NCBI GenBank assembly: GCA_951640165.1
Contig: OX621242.1
Span: 10,223,501 to 10,287,500 of the forward strand
Reading direction: 5' to 3'
DNA length: 64,000 bases
Origin: Pseudoips prasinana
Lineage: Eukaryota > Arthropoda > Insecta > Lepidoptera > Nolidae
The notes beneath the pieces were generated by a model. The model was not told the origin of the DNA. It did no database searches and saw only the letters and a list, made by a program, of their open reading frames with translations. Below are positions 24,136-33,971 of this stretch, piece after piece. Both the position numbers and the translations under genes were made by a program. The stretch's first letter is position 1, and each line of letters begins with the position of its first letter.

Positions 24136-24471
24136 CTAATCTCTAACTTTTATGTATAAACGACCCGGGCTAGGAAATGTTATATCAATTGAAACTGTAG
24201 AAGGGATGGATTCCATTTGTAAATGCTGGTATACTTGGTAAGCAAACTCAATAAAGCCTAAAACTGAATTAGTTGCATTGATATGCTGCGCTTGTTCCTC
24301 ATTTAGAATGCAAGGAACAAATTTAGCTGCAATAAAGTAATTCGTTGTACAATAGAGCAATACTTCGAATAAATTGTTAATATAAGTGAAAGAAACATGA
24401 ATAATAATGGAACTGTTCAACTTACCAAGTAATGAAGTAAATTTCATCCAATCATAGGAATGGGAAATCAT
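24136..24471 (-). CDS. Candidate two-exon host gene, unknown function
   Basis: The minus strand is open for 111 codons from ATG at 24471. It contains a well-formed intron: donor G|GTAAGTTG with the intron starting at 24425, and a pyrimidine-rich acceptor TTTATTGCAG ending at 24327. The intron is 99 nt. Exon 1 (24471-24426) ends one base into a codon and exon 2 (24326-24136) restores it, giving a 78-residue product MISHSYDWMKFTSLL-AKFVPCILNEEQ...RLYIKVRD. I recognise no domain, signal peptide or membrane segment. The intron length is a multiple of three and stop-free, so retention would give the 111-residue form. No AATAAA is seen just downstream, and an in-frame stop lies upstream. It could also be a chance frame or an exon pair of a larger gene. 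Confidence 0.4.
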   Translation of the reverse strand: MISHSYDWMKFTSLLGKLNSSIIIHVSFTYINNLFEVLLYCTTNYFIAAKFVPCILNEEQAQHINATNSVLGFIEFAYQVYQHLQMESIPSTVSIDITFPSPGRLYIKVRD

Positions 24472-25114
24472 AAATTTATTTAATTATTACGTGGGTCGCG
24501 AGCCAGCATGCTCCACCAAGTAAGAAAGCACTCTACGTTAAGTTACGAATGATCACACTGGCAGATCACATTTAGAATTCCTATGGTAACAATCTTTCTA
24601 GGATGTAGGTGTTATCATCGGGTTGATTTTCTAGAAACATGACCGATTCATATTTTCACTCAACACAGGATTGGTGGAGGGTACTGGTTAGATTTACGCT
24701 TTGCATTGCGAGTAATACTACTAAACTAAATTTTTTGTCTTGTCTTCTACATAGTGCATTATTGCCTGCAAATAACCTTAAAATATAACAGCTCACTTAG
24801 GACCCTTAAATTGATCCTCGGTGCTTTTGCAGCTGGCTTCTCTAGTTTAAATTCTTTCGTTTTATGGGGCTTTAGCCTCTTTATACCATTCTGTCCCCCG
24901 TTTTGCTCTGGAGGCAAGTGGAACTATTCATTTTCTTACTCCTCCTTGTTTATTTCTGATTGAATTCGTTGCGGGATCCAAGACAGTTAAAGCGATTTCC
25001 CAGGACATGCCTGAGCCTCACCAGTCGTTGTCATTTCATTGTGTGCCACTGTTGATCCTGGCTTACAGGAGTTGCAGTGGTGGGTAAGAGGGCGAGACTA
25101 GTCCCGATAAAAAG
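24472..25114. other. Spacer, nothing firmly recognised
   Basis: A 69-codon frame at 24754-24963 is probably chance. GC-richer sequence at 24830-25090 is unassigned repeat-like DNA. Confidence 0.4.
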
Positions 25115-25300
25115 AATCTTATCTGCATGCATGACGTTTACAGGTAGCCTCGAGGCTTCCACTTCTCCATTGGACAAAAGAGGCGAGTTGACTCAAGCCT
25201 TCTAAGAAATAAAACTATAAACTAATTAATCCACACTAGAAGATACCCGTACTGCTTTAGAGTTCAAAACTCGGCTTAGGGTGATTACAGACGTGGTAAT
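25115..25300. repeat. Copy of the 4610 repeat family
   Basis: It shares GCATGACGTTTACAGGTAGCCT, AGAGGCGAG and a TTCTAAG block in the same order as 4620-4710. Confidence 0.5.
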
Positions 25301-25930
25301 ACATGAGAAATACTATGTTTAGGGATGTTTTATGTAACTATTGCCCGACGTTAGTACCCGAAGATTTTGCCATTACATTTTATCGATACAAATGCAAACT
25401 AAGTCTCATGGAGGAGAATGATGGTCAGATTCTGCTAGATAATAGCCACGGTTTGTTCTTGGTTAGTGTGAAACGGTCAATATCGCCTTAGATATCTGGG
25501 ATGTTGGTGGTTACGAACAAAAACGATCAAGATGTATTAGTCTTCACCGCGTCCACCAAGGGATTGGGATGGTGTATAGCTCAGTCAAAAAAAGCGTTTA
25601 GATGCTTGCTCCAAGCTTACTAGGAGGGAGTTGGAAATTGGCGTGAAGGTGTCTGAAGGACGAACACTACGTATATGTATCATTTTAATGAAAACTAGCC
25701 TTGTAATTACTGCTGACCGAACCCCTACGTTATGTTTTAGGGGCTAGTCTTGTAATACAAGTTCTATAGAAGTAAAAAATTAAATAGTTATTATGTAACG
25801 AATTTTGATGATGTTGTCATGTGGCATGTTATTCTTTCTGGGCTGAGAATCACACGGCTAATATATGTGACATACAGATATCAATATTTATTGATTAAAC
25901 ATATTCAAGTATATGTATATTGTATATCGC
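25301..25930. other. Spacer, nothing recognised
   Basis: A 62-codon frame at 25303-25491 has no known motif. Confidence 0.45.
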
Positions 25931-25933
25931 ACT

Positions 25934-26160
25934 AAAGATATTAAAAAAAAAGTATGAAGTAATCATTAAATTCGCGTAGTGGTTGATTTGAGCATTTTAG
26001 AATCATTGCAGTCCTTATGTATCGAAAAAGAGTTGCTAAATAATGTTTAAAAAACTATCGATCTTTGTTTAGGATATAAGTATTCAACGTTGAAATATGC
26101 TGATTAATATCGTTATATATGACATTAAACGTAAAAATCGCAACTATGTTAACGCGAACA
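25934..26160. repeat. Direct repeat, copy A
   Basis: About 227 bp (AAAGATATT ... ATGTTAACGCGAACA) recurs at 26300-26541 with scattered substitutions and a short insertion. The copies are separated by about 140 bp holding a perfect hairpin. Confidence 0.9.
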
Positions 26161-26183
26161 ACAACAACAAACAAACAAAGAAA

Positions 26184-26241
26184 TAAGAATATTTGAGCTA
26201 AGCTATGGGCGTCTGCCCATAGCTTAGCTCAAATATTCTTA
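26184..26241. repeat. Perfect hairpin, 27-bp stem, GTCT loop
   Basis: The arms 26184-26210 and 26215-26241 are exact complements. This is the longest perfect stem of the window. It lies between direct repeats A and B and is not part of them. Confidence 0.97.
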
Positions 26242-26299
26242 GTTCTATGTTTGTGTATATAGTGAACACAATGTTATTTGTTAATGAATAAAGAACAAT

Positions 26300-26541
26300 A
26301 AAGATATTAAGAAAAAAAAGTATGAAGTAATTATTAAATTCGCGTAGTGATTGATTTGAGCATTTTAGAATCATTGCGATCCTTATGTATCGAAAAAGAT
26401 TGGCTAAATAATGATTTAAAAGTGATTTAATGAAAAAAAAATAAGATTTTAAGATATTAGTATTCACCGTTGAAATATGCTGATTAAAATCGTTATTATA
26501 TGACATTAAACGCAAAAATCGCAACTATGTTAACGCGAACA
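26300..26541. repeat. Direct repeat, copy B
   Basis: The partner of 25934-26160. An AT-rich insertion near 26412-26445 lengthens it. The 108-codon minus-strand frame across it is AT-rich and probably not a gene. Confidence 0.9.
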
Positions 26542-26590
26542 TACGGGGAAATTTACTGTCAACGTTTTAATTGTTTGTTTTTTAGCTTAT

Positions 26591-26632
26591 AGTTTCGCTA
26601 TATCCGTCTGTCTAGACGGATATAGCGAAACT
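26591..26632. repeat. Perfect hairpin, 19-bp stem, GTCT loop
   Basis: The arms 26591-26609 and 26614-26632 are exact complements. The loop is the same four bases as in the 26184 hairpin, but the stems are unrelated. Confidence 0.97.
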
Positions 26633-27226
26633 TTAAGCGTTCCTTGTGAACTACAGAATCCTAAAATGAATTAGGTTAGTAATTAATATTTGACAATTTA
26701 ATGCTTACTATATTTGTACTTCATTCCTGACTCGCATAAATAGTATAAAAACATTATTTAAAAGCAATCATTAAGGTTGTTTTAACATATTTAAACAATA
26801 TTAAGTAATATATACACTGTGAAAAGCTATTAAAAAACATCAAACCACAATTTCCTCACACTCGCAAAATCTAACGCCCGCCCCCACAAAATAAAATGAA
26901 AAATATCATGTAATAATTTGAACATATGATTCTTCGTAAATTCCGCTCAATATTTTACGTTGAGCTTAATTAATACGCGACACTTCGTTCACTGGTACTA
27001 AGTACTAGCTGGAATTTATTAAATGTGCTATGCGTTTGGTAGTCTGACAAAAATCAGGGCTGAGTTTGTAACGCAGATGGTGAGTGACTGGATGGTAAAT
27101 GACTGAAGATGAAAATAATCTGGTATGAGTTTGACTGGTATGAAAAATTTCTTACTTGATTCCACTAGCAAATTATTATTTCATCAACAACTATACGTCA
27201 ACTAACTAAATCAACCACTATTCATG
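26633..27226. other. AT-rich spacer, nothing recognised
   Basis: No gene or assignable repeat. Confidence 0.5.
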
Positions 27227-27257
27227 GTGGCGTCACGATACTAAGTCGTGACGCCAC
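27227..27257. repeat. Perfect hairpin, 12-bp stem, 7-nt loop
   Basis: GTGGCGTCACGA is complemented by TCGTGACGCCAC. Confidence 0.9.
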
Positions 27258-27324
27258 AATGTAATAGTTTTCCGAAGACTAGCATGGGGCCCTTCAAAAA
27301 GCTAAAGTTAAAGTTATAAGTTTT

Positions 27325-27440
27325 CTAAAGGGTCGGCAACGTGCTAATCATTCTCGGTAGTCGGTGCTGCAAGCATTCATAGGCTACGGTGACCACTTAC
27401 CATTAGGCGGGCCATATACTTGTTTGCCAAGTAAGTAGTA
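27325..27440 (+). mobile_element. LINE 3' UTR fragment, 8143 family
   Basis: GGGTCGGCAACGTGC, GGTGACCACTTACCATTAGGC and TTGTTTGCCAAGTAAG follow the order of the minus-strand copies at 8143 and 15515. Confidence 0.6.
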
Positions 27441-27523
27441 TGAAAAAAATCTTATTTTAATGATTTCTGCTGTATGTGTAAGTTTGAAATATCAAATGTG
27501 TAAATCATATTTAGTAATTATCA

Positions 27524-27632
27524 ATGATGGTCATAGTTCACAGAAAAACGCTGCTGCCCGTTCTCTGGTAGGTATTCCCTCGTACGATTTCTACGCCCCG
27601 CGCGGGACAAGATTGGATGATGATATTCACCA
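27524..27632 (-). mobile_element. RTE 5' region fragment
   Basis: The reverse complement carries GCGCGGGGCGTAGAAATCG, GAGGGAATACCTACCAGAGA and GGGCAGCAGCG, matching 20640-20740 and 60525-60595. The 3' tail is missing. Confidence 0.7.
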
Positions 27633-27679
27633 GACATCAAGACGGCATATTTAATAATAAATACAATGAATACAAAATA

Positions 27680-28119
27680 AAAATGAAGAATGCGCCATCT
27701 GTTGATAACAGTCCAATTAAGTCTCAGCCGTACATATTCAGTAAGATGGCGTCGTAAGCTAATCTAAAATCTAACGGCTTATATAAATTCAAGTTCGAAG
27801 ATGAGTGAGCCGTGGCGGAACTGCATGGGACTGAATAGCTACACTTTTATTTAAAACATTACATTACTAACGATGTCTGAAATGTCCTTTATTACGTTTC
27901 TGTCAGCAATTGCCACTTGGACGACTCCGCTTGTGGCTCGGCGTTAGCTGATGGCAACTGGAGCCAGCTTCTATGTGGGAGATCCATGGCGCCCTCCGAC
28001 GAAAGGTGCAGGCAGAGGACGCGTTGTCACCGCCACGGTGCCTGGCTGCACTAAGCGCCGGTCACACACCACGCCATTTTGTACGTCTGTTGAAATAAAA
28101 CCACTCCCGTGCCCGCGTC
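27680..28119 (+). repeat. Possible solo LTR
   Basis: A TATATAAA box (about 27780), an AATAAA (28094-28099) and, directly after the proposed end, TGGTGACAAG (28120-28129), which resembles the primer-binding start of Gypsy-type elements. The region is GC-richer than its surroundings. No partner LTR or internal genes are seen and the 5' boundary is a guess. Confidence 0.35.
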
Positions 28120-28369
28120 TGGTGACAAGTTTTTTTGTTTTTTAATATGAGTGCCACGGTTTCGTTATGTACACAAATTAAAACAAATTAGTATTTGCGA
28201 AAATTATATCTGGCCAGACATTTATCTCCGAACGTAATTTTTCATTAAAATGTAACTTCTAAAGGAATAATAAATTCATTTTATGATATAGAAATTACCT
28301 AACATGTTTATCAAAGGTTTGATACATACTACCGAGGCAACACCCGACATGTTATCTAACCTCAATATA

Positions 28370-28414
28370 CTGTATAAGTCTAGAGGTCATCGACAGACCT
28401 CTAGACTTATACAG
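28370..28414. repeat. Perfect hairpin, 19-bp stem, 7-nt loop
   Basis: The arms 28370-28388 and 28396-28414 are exact complements. Confidence 0.95.
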
Positions 28415-28441
28415 GTATATTTATGACCGATGAATGAAATG

Positions 28442-28469
28442 AATTTAATGACCGATAGGTCATTAAATT
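28442..28469. repeat. Perfect hairpin, 12-bp stem, GATA loop
   Basis: AATTTAATGACC is complemented by GGTCATTAAATT, 27 bp downstream of the 28370 hairpin. Confidence 0.9.
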
Positions 28470-28527
28470 TTATTGCCATTCAACTGGATTTATTCCCGAC
28501 AAATCTTAAATGAATAAACACAGCCAT

Positions 28528-28732
28528 TTGATCCCAAAGTAGGCAGAGCCTGGAATGTGGTAACCAGAAAACTTATAAATATTCTCATCATATATTTCTA
28601 AATACATTCATATTATAGATAAATTAAACCCAGACGCAGAAGAATAATCATTCATCACTCAAAGATTTGGGGATCGAACTCACGACGTCTGTCTTGGCAA
28701 TCAGTCACCTAAAACTAGACCAACAGGTCAGT
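28528..28732 (-). mobile_element. tRNA-derived SINE, degraded
   Basis: It aligns with 6481, 10311 and 30150: a tail block CCAGGCTCTGCCTACTTTGG, a body with TCTAAATACATTCATATTAT on the plus strand, and a head with a B-box-like GAGTTCGATCCCC. Confidence 0.7.
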
Positions 28733-28739
28733 CAAATAA

Positions 28740-29255
28740 AAAAAGAAAATGAGTGCTTAGAATATGGAGACAAATTTGACCAAAATATAGTGCATTCTTA
28801 CCACTTCCAGTATACCAACGGCATGAAAGGCGTATAGGGTTGGCAGTCTCGAGGGCCGTCTGCCGTAAAGTATCGTTTAATGACGTGTAACGAGCGTGGT
28901 CCTCGCACAGTCGCATGTACATGAAAAAAAAGGAAAAGTGTAAGTTTAACTCCGGACTAAGGTACCGTAGATTTTGTTTTGCTTTTTTGCTGAAAGATTT
29001 TCAAGTTATTCAAGTCAGTTTTTCTTCGGAGATAAAGTTTTAGACGGAGAACGGATGCCCTTTTTTTGAAGATTTTTGTTGGCTTGGCTTAACTCGCTTG
29101 GGGATTTGGCAAGAAGCTAATTGCTTCGGTGGCTCAAAGTATTAGCAATAACAAACTCATAAGTAATCGCAACATGTCTTAAACTCTTTACCTACCTAGT
29201 TGTACTACTTTTATGAGGGATATTTGATGGCTCAACATAGTGTTATTCAATTCAT
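28740..29255. other. Spacer, nothing recognised
   Basis: A 64-codon minus-strand frame only. Confidence 0.45.
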
Positions 29256-29445
29256 CTTTTGTGGTCACCTCGGTAACTCGCGCCCTTGTGTTTCGGGTTC
29301 GAGTTCCGCACAGGACAATGGTTTGTGTAATCCATAAGATGATGTTCTGAGTCTGGACGTGCTCTGTTTCTGAGTTGCATGTTTGTAAAGTCCCCGTGTA
29401 ACAGGGATTTAATTCCCTAGTGCGGGTGTGGTCTTTCAAGATAAA
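29256..29445 (+). mobile_element. Second tRNA-derived SINE family
   Basis: The head contains GGTAACTCGCGC and the B box GGGTTCGAGTTCC. It is followed by the family block GTTCTGAGTCTGGACGT and the 3' block AACAGGGATTTAATTCCC-TAGTGCGGG. Related copies: 31482, 45230, 45606, 49003 and 63478. Confidence 0.8.
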
Positions 29446-30046
29446 AAAGGGCAATAACTGTGATCGAACATAGAACGTTGGATCGTATTCCTTAATAAGG
29501 TCAGTCCTTCTGAAACAGATTCTATTAACAGAATCAATTTAGGTCTTTTCTTTTCTCTATTCTTTTTCTTGTTCTTGAGCTCTAAAACGAGTTTTTGTTT
29601 CGGTATTTTTAATGAAAATTCTTAATTTCAGAAACACAATATATTATTTTACACAGTTATTGAAAAACCAATATTTCGCCATCCATATCCCGTTAATAGC
29701 TGATTTCTTTTTAATAATAATTTATTTATTTTCACCACATCAAATTCATTGAGTACATGTAGGTATACTAAGTGTGCTTAAAAATACAGTATGTGTAGCA
29801 TACTGGTACAAGAAAAATGTAAAGGTTCATTACGATGCTAGGTCAGTTAGTTATTAAGTTGGTAGATTGGAAGGATTTTTCTATTTGTTCTATTCTGTGA
29901 TGTTAGTTAGACCAAATAACCCAGTGCGTTAATTTTATGTTTAAATATAGTTCATATGAACACGTTATTTGCTCTATCGGTGGCTGTTTAAATATATTAC
30001 AAAACTCGATTTTATTGAAATTAAATGATGGCATTGAAATAATAAT
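29446..30046. other. AT-rich spacer, nothing recognised
   Basis: Chance frames around 29903-30134 include an ATCATCATC simple repeat that belongs to the neighbouring element. Confidence 0.45.
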
Positions 30047-30146
30047 AATCATCATCATCACCACAACAACTGTAAGAAATTCACTGCTGAACAAGAGCGT
30101 CCCCCATGACTCATCTTGGGGGGATATGCTATGATCGCCATCGTTT
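30047..30146 (-). mobile_element. Second copy of the short RTE derivative
   Basis: On the minus strand GGCGATCATAGCATATCCCC-CCAAGATGA joins the RTE 5' region to the 3' end (CTGTTCAGCAGTGAATT) and a GTGATGATGATGATT tail. The junction is the same as in the 20610 copy. It is 5'-truncated. Confidence 0.75.
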
Positions 30147-30149
30147 TTT

Positions 30150-30318
30150 TTTGCACGCCCATATTTCTAAATACATACACATTATAGATAAATTACATCC
30201 AGACACGGAATAAATAATCGTGCTCATCACACAAAGATTTTTCTTGGGTGCGGATCAAACCCATAACCTCTGGCTTAGCAGTCAGGGTCATTAACCACTA
30301 GACCAATAGGCCAGTCAA
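30150..30318 (-). mobile_element. tRNA-derived SINE, 6481 type
   Basis: TTTCTAAATACATACACATT, AATCGTGCTCATCACACAAAG and the head block AACCACTAGACCAATAGGCC match the 6481 and 28528 copies. Confidence 0.75.
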
Positions 30319-30373
30319 CTTTTCAGGGATTAGATGGGGTAGAGATATTCGTCTTGGTCAGCCACACAGCAAT

Positions 30374-30846
30374 TCACCGTAGCCTAGTTGGTAGTGCTCC
30401 TGCCCTGTGATGAGCACGAATATTTGTTTCTGAGTCATGGATGTTTTCTATGTATTTAAGTATTTATCTATCTACTAGCGGCCCGGTACGTGCTTCGCTA
30501 CGTATAAGGCATAGTAATAAGAAAAATGATAATTAAGTTCATTTATTCAAACAAAAAAATATTTTTAATTGCTAAAAGATGTTGATTTTACACTTTTTCA
30601 AGACTTTTTTTTAATTTTCTCTACGTACAAACCTTCCCTGGACTTCCACGAATAATTCAAGACCAAAATTAGCCAAATCGGTAAAGGCGTTGTTGAGTTA
30701 TAACATTACAACGAAAAGTGGCATTGATTTTTATATATATAGATATAAGTATGTATATCGTCACCTGAGACCCATAGTACAAGCTTTGCTTAGTTTGGGG
30801 CTAGGATGATCTGTGTGACATTGTCCCTAGGTATTATTATTATTAA
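30374..30846 (+). mobile_element. tRNA-derived SINE split by a Helitron and lacking its B box
   Basis: It matches the 9111 and 19918 SINEs from CACCGTAGCCTAGTTGG to the ATTATTATT tail. Compared with them it lacks about 50 bp carrying the B box and the start of the body (GCTCCTGCC goes straight to CTGTGATGAGCAC). A Helitron at 30475-30743 interrupts the TATTTATCTATCTA|TATAAGTATG stretch. Confidence 0.88.
30475..30743 (-). mobile_element. Non-autonomous Helitron (269 bp) nested in a SINE
   Basis: On the minus strand it starts TCTATATATATAAAAATC and ends GGGCCGCTAG. Near the end CGTAGCGAAGCACG can fold as a short stem with one bulge, like a Helitron 3' hairpin. Removing it joins A30474 to T30744 and restores the SINE sequence without loss or duplication. 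Confidence 0.92.
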
Positions 30847-32193
30847 TTATAGTTCTTAATATAAATTAAAAGTTAAGAACTTTCGTAACGACTAGAAAGC
30901 AATTAACTAAATTATAAATAACTTAATGCTAGTGAATGGTTCCAAAATTAGATTCGTACGTTATAGAAGCGCTACCGCCCTTTTAAACTAGTCTACACGA
31001 TCTGGTCCTTTCATCACAATGATTTAATCACGGTCGTGCCTGCAATCTCATTACCTCGTCTCGTTCAGCACAGCACGACTTTTTGTCAATTTGCATACGT
31101 AATTAATTAACTTTTTTTCGGGACAATGTTTTTCTTTTCTGTCTCCATCTGGCGGATAAAAGTTCTCTTGTATAAAGTACAGGTGCGTAATTTAATTCAT
31201 GCATTTGGGGCTCTTAAGAGTTTCGTGCGGTGAAGTGTTTGAGGACATTCTATGTTTTTATAAGGGAGGCATTTTCTTTATTCCAAAACTATTATTAGAA
31301 ATTTGATATTTCGAACTTTTTACTAAAAATGCGGATATGTACACTAAGGCATTTTTTATATTTTGCAGATGTATAAAAAGTTGCCTCAATGCCCATCTAG
31401 CTCAAAGAATGTTTTCTTTGCGAATAATTGATTATTTTCCCAAAAATATATAAAATATTATATCTAATATATTTGTGGCACATACATTTTTGTTCCGAGT
31501 CTGGATGTTCTTTAGGTCCATGAATTATTGTTATAAAGTCCCTCGAGATACAGGTATGAAAATCCTTAGAGCAATTGTGGAATGTTTTAAAAGGAAAAAT
31601 AATTACAAAATAAGAAATGTATAACATTTTTTTTGACTTATATAACTAGTTAGCCAAACCATTACTATTCTAAATGATAAAATATACATATATCACACAT
31701 TTAATAATCTACGTTTAAATAAACTTGTAATACAGTTTTTAAAGTTTGTGAATAATAACCGTGTTTACTTATTTTTTTTTTTTCAAAATTCGTTGTCTTT
31801 TACACAAAAATCTACGATTTTAATATTTCTTGACGCAATTTTGAAATGCCAAAAAATTACTAATACCTCAATGTTAAAGATATAATAAAGTTTTCCAAAC
31901 AATGATCGAATAAATAACTACAAAACCACAAAATTAACATAATACGGTATTATATCAACATAATACGAAAAGCCTATCTCTCAAGGGGTCCGTTAAATAA
32001 TTTAACAAATTGGTTCTCAAGGTATGTTTAGGGCTGCCTGACCACACACCCTTTCAGCGGCGGAAGCCTCTAAGAGGCTCGCCAGACATCGAGCTCCGTA
32101 GGGACGTAGTTACGCGGACTACTCTTATTGAATACGTCGGATTTGATACTAGCGTAAAACATGAATAAATGGTATAACATGACACATGTTGTT
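30847..32193. other. Spacer, mostly unassigned
   Basis: A diverged copy of the second SINE family lies at about 31482-31585 (GTTCCGAGTCTGGATGTTC). Otherwise no gene is supported. Confidence 0.45.
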
Positions 32194-32406
32194 GACTGTT
32201 GTTAGTTTTTTTATTGGTTAACAACATTTTACTAGTCAATATATAGTTTGGCTAGTAAAATGTTGTACACCAATGAAAACTAACAACATTCAAAGAAATG
32301 GTGCAAACAAAATAGCGCTTAATAGACCAAGTAATACCATTCATTCATGCGTTCGGACCATTTCTTTGACTGTTGTAAGTTTAATTTGGTATACAACATT
32401 TTACTA
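32194..32406. mobile_element. Fold-back element plus a third, extra arm
   Basis: 32252-32302 and 32357-32406 are inverted copies of about 50 bp ending in CATTTTACTAG, with a 54-bp centre. A third copy of most of the arm (32194-32240) lies directly to the left, so the three arms run A, A', A. No coding sequence. Confidence 0.85.
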
Positions 32407-32409
32407 GTC

Positions 32410-33971
32410 AAACAATATTTTTATTTATTTAATGTCAGTGCCACGAGAATGTACATAGGCGGACTTACTGCCTAAGGCATTTCCTATTACTCAACCTGTT
32501 AACTAAAATATTATGCAAAAATTTATTAAAGACAATTTATTGTTCTACCTGTGTACTTACGATGTAGATGCATAATACATATATCTAATTCAATATAGCT
32601 AATTAACCCCGCATATCTATAAAAATTATACATAATAATTGATAATATTTAGACCAACAAAGTGGACGTTACGGGTATGATTTAATTGTTTTGTATAATT
32701 AAGTTATCATTTAAGTGACAACTTTAAAGTAGTGATAAAATAGACCTTTAAACTTTTTTTTGCTCCCATTTATGTTGCGGTCTCTAGTACAACCTAACCA
32801 GCAAATAGAACGGTTAGAGCAGGTGACAGATACTACAAAGATAATAATGCGGTCAAAGAATAAAACGCTACTCTTGGTGTAGTCAAAAATCATATCAGTG
32901 TCTAATTATAATCTTTATTGTAATACAATAGTACCTTATTTATTTAGCACAAAGACTCCTCCTTGAGCCTTTTGTGGCCAGTTCCCGTCAAGCTGTGCTA
33001 AAACGATTCAAAACTGCAGGTCCACGCGGTACACGGTGTAGTGTAGGTGCAAGAATGTATGCACTTAGTTGTGTGTATATGAGTAAGGCTATATAAACTG
33101 ATGGCCATTATGAATAAATTAATTGTCGTATTCCGTAAATTTATTATTATAATTTCACGGAATAATCGACCTTGTATTAAAATCCTTGCACCAGAAGCCA
33201 GATAGACAATAAAAAGTCGTTGATTTATGTGTTACTGAGATTAAACAACCTCAATCCAAATCTGTATCTAATGAAATTCAATCTACGATAGTCTCAAATG
33301 GTTTACGCAATAGATAAAAATGTTATTTTAGTATCTATTACGTCAACCGTAACAAAAGTACCAAACTGAGCCAGAAGACTACACTCGCATGCGGTTGCGG
33401 CGTAAAATTACATCAAATCACTTGAATTATTAAAAAGTTTCAGTACAACCTTCATAGTTTCTAAGATATCGAGGTATGTGGGGTTAAGACTTACCACAGT
33501 TTTAGTATATGAAATAGTAGTGCTCCTGACTAAATTTTGGTTACGGCAACTAGTCTCTACGAAGACTAACCGATTGCACGGAACCTAATATATTATAAAG
33601 CTGTGCAACGGTAAGCTTAAACAGATGGTTACCAATGAGTGTCTTGGCAATCACTCGGTTACTGCTGGTAGCTAACAAGACAAGGCATGAATTTTAATAT
33701 AATATATTACATTAAATATCATATGCATATAAAACAAAGTCGGGTTGACTACTTCCAAAATAGTGAGGCTGATTTTATAATTTTCAATTTGTTGTATCTG
33801 TTCAATCAGCTTCCGCTCCGAATTGCAAAATAACTAACAATTTATAAAGAAAACTGTTGTATGGACCTATTTTATGGATGATTCTTTGAATGAAAAATTT
33901 TTGGTGTGTGTTTAAAACAGTCCGTCAATGTTTTAGATCTATAATTACGAACCGATATGATTTAAAATAAA
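32410..33971. other. AT-rich spacer, nothing recognised
   Basis: A 60-codon minus-strand frame at 32711-32893 has no known motif. Confidence 0.45.

Noticed and set aside
26184..26241. A microRNA precursor
   Set aside because: The stem is perfect with a 4-nt loop and only 27 bp long. Animal pre-miRNAs have bulges, larger loops and arms of about 30 bp, and many similar unrelated hairpins occur in the window.
26198..26524. A 108-codon minus-strand gene
   Set aside because: It runs across a hairpin arm and direct repeat B, is dominated by AT-rich codons, and copy A does not keep the frame.
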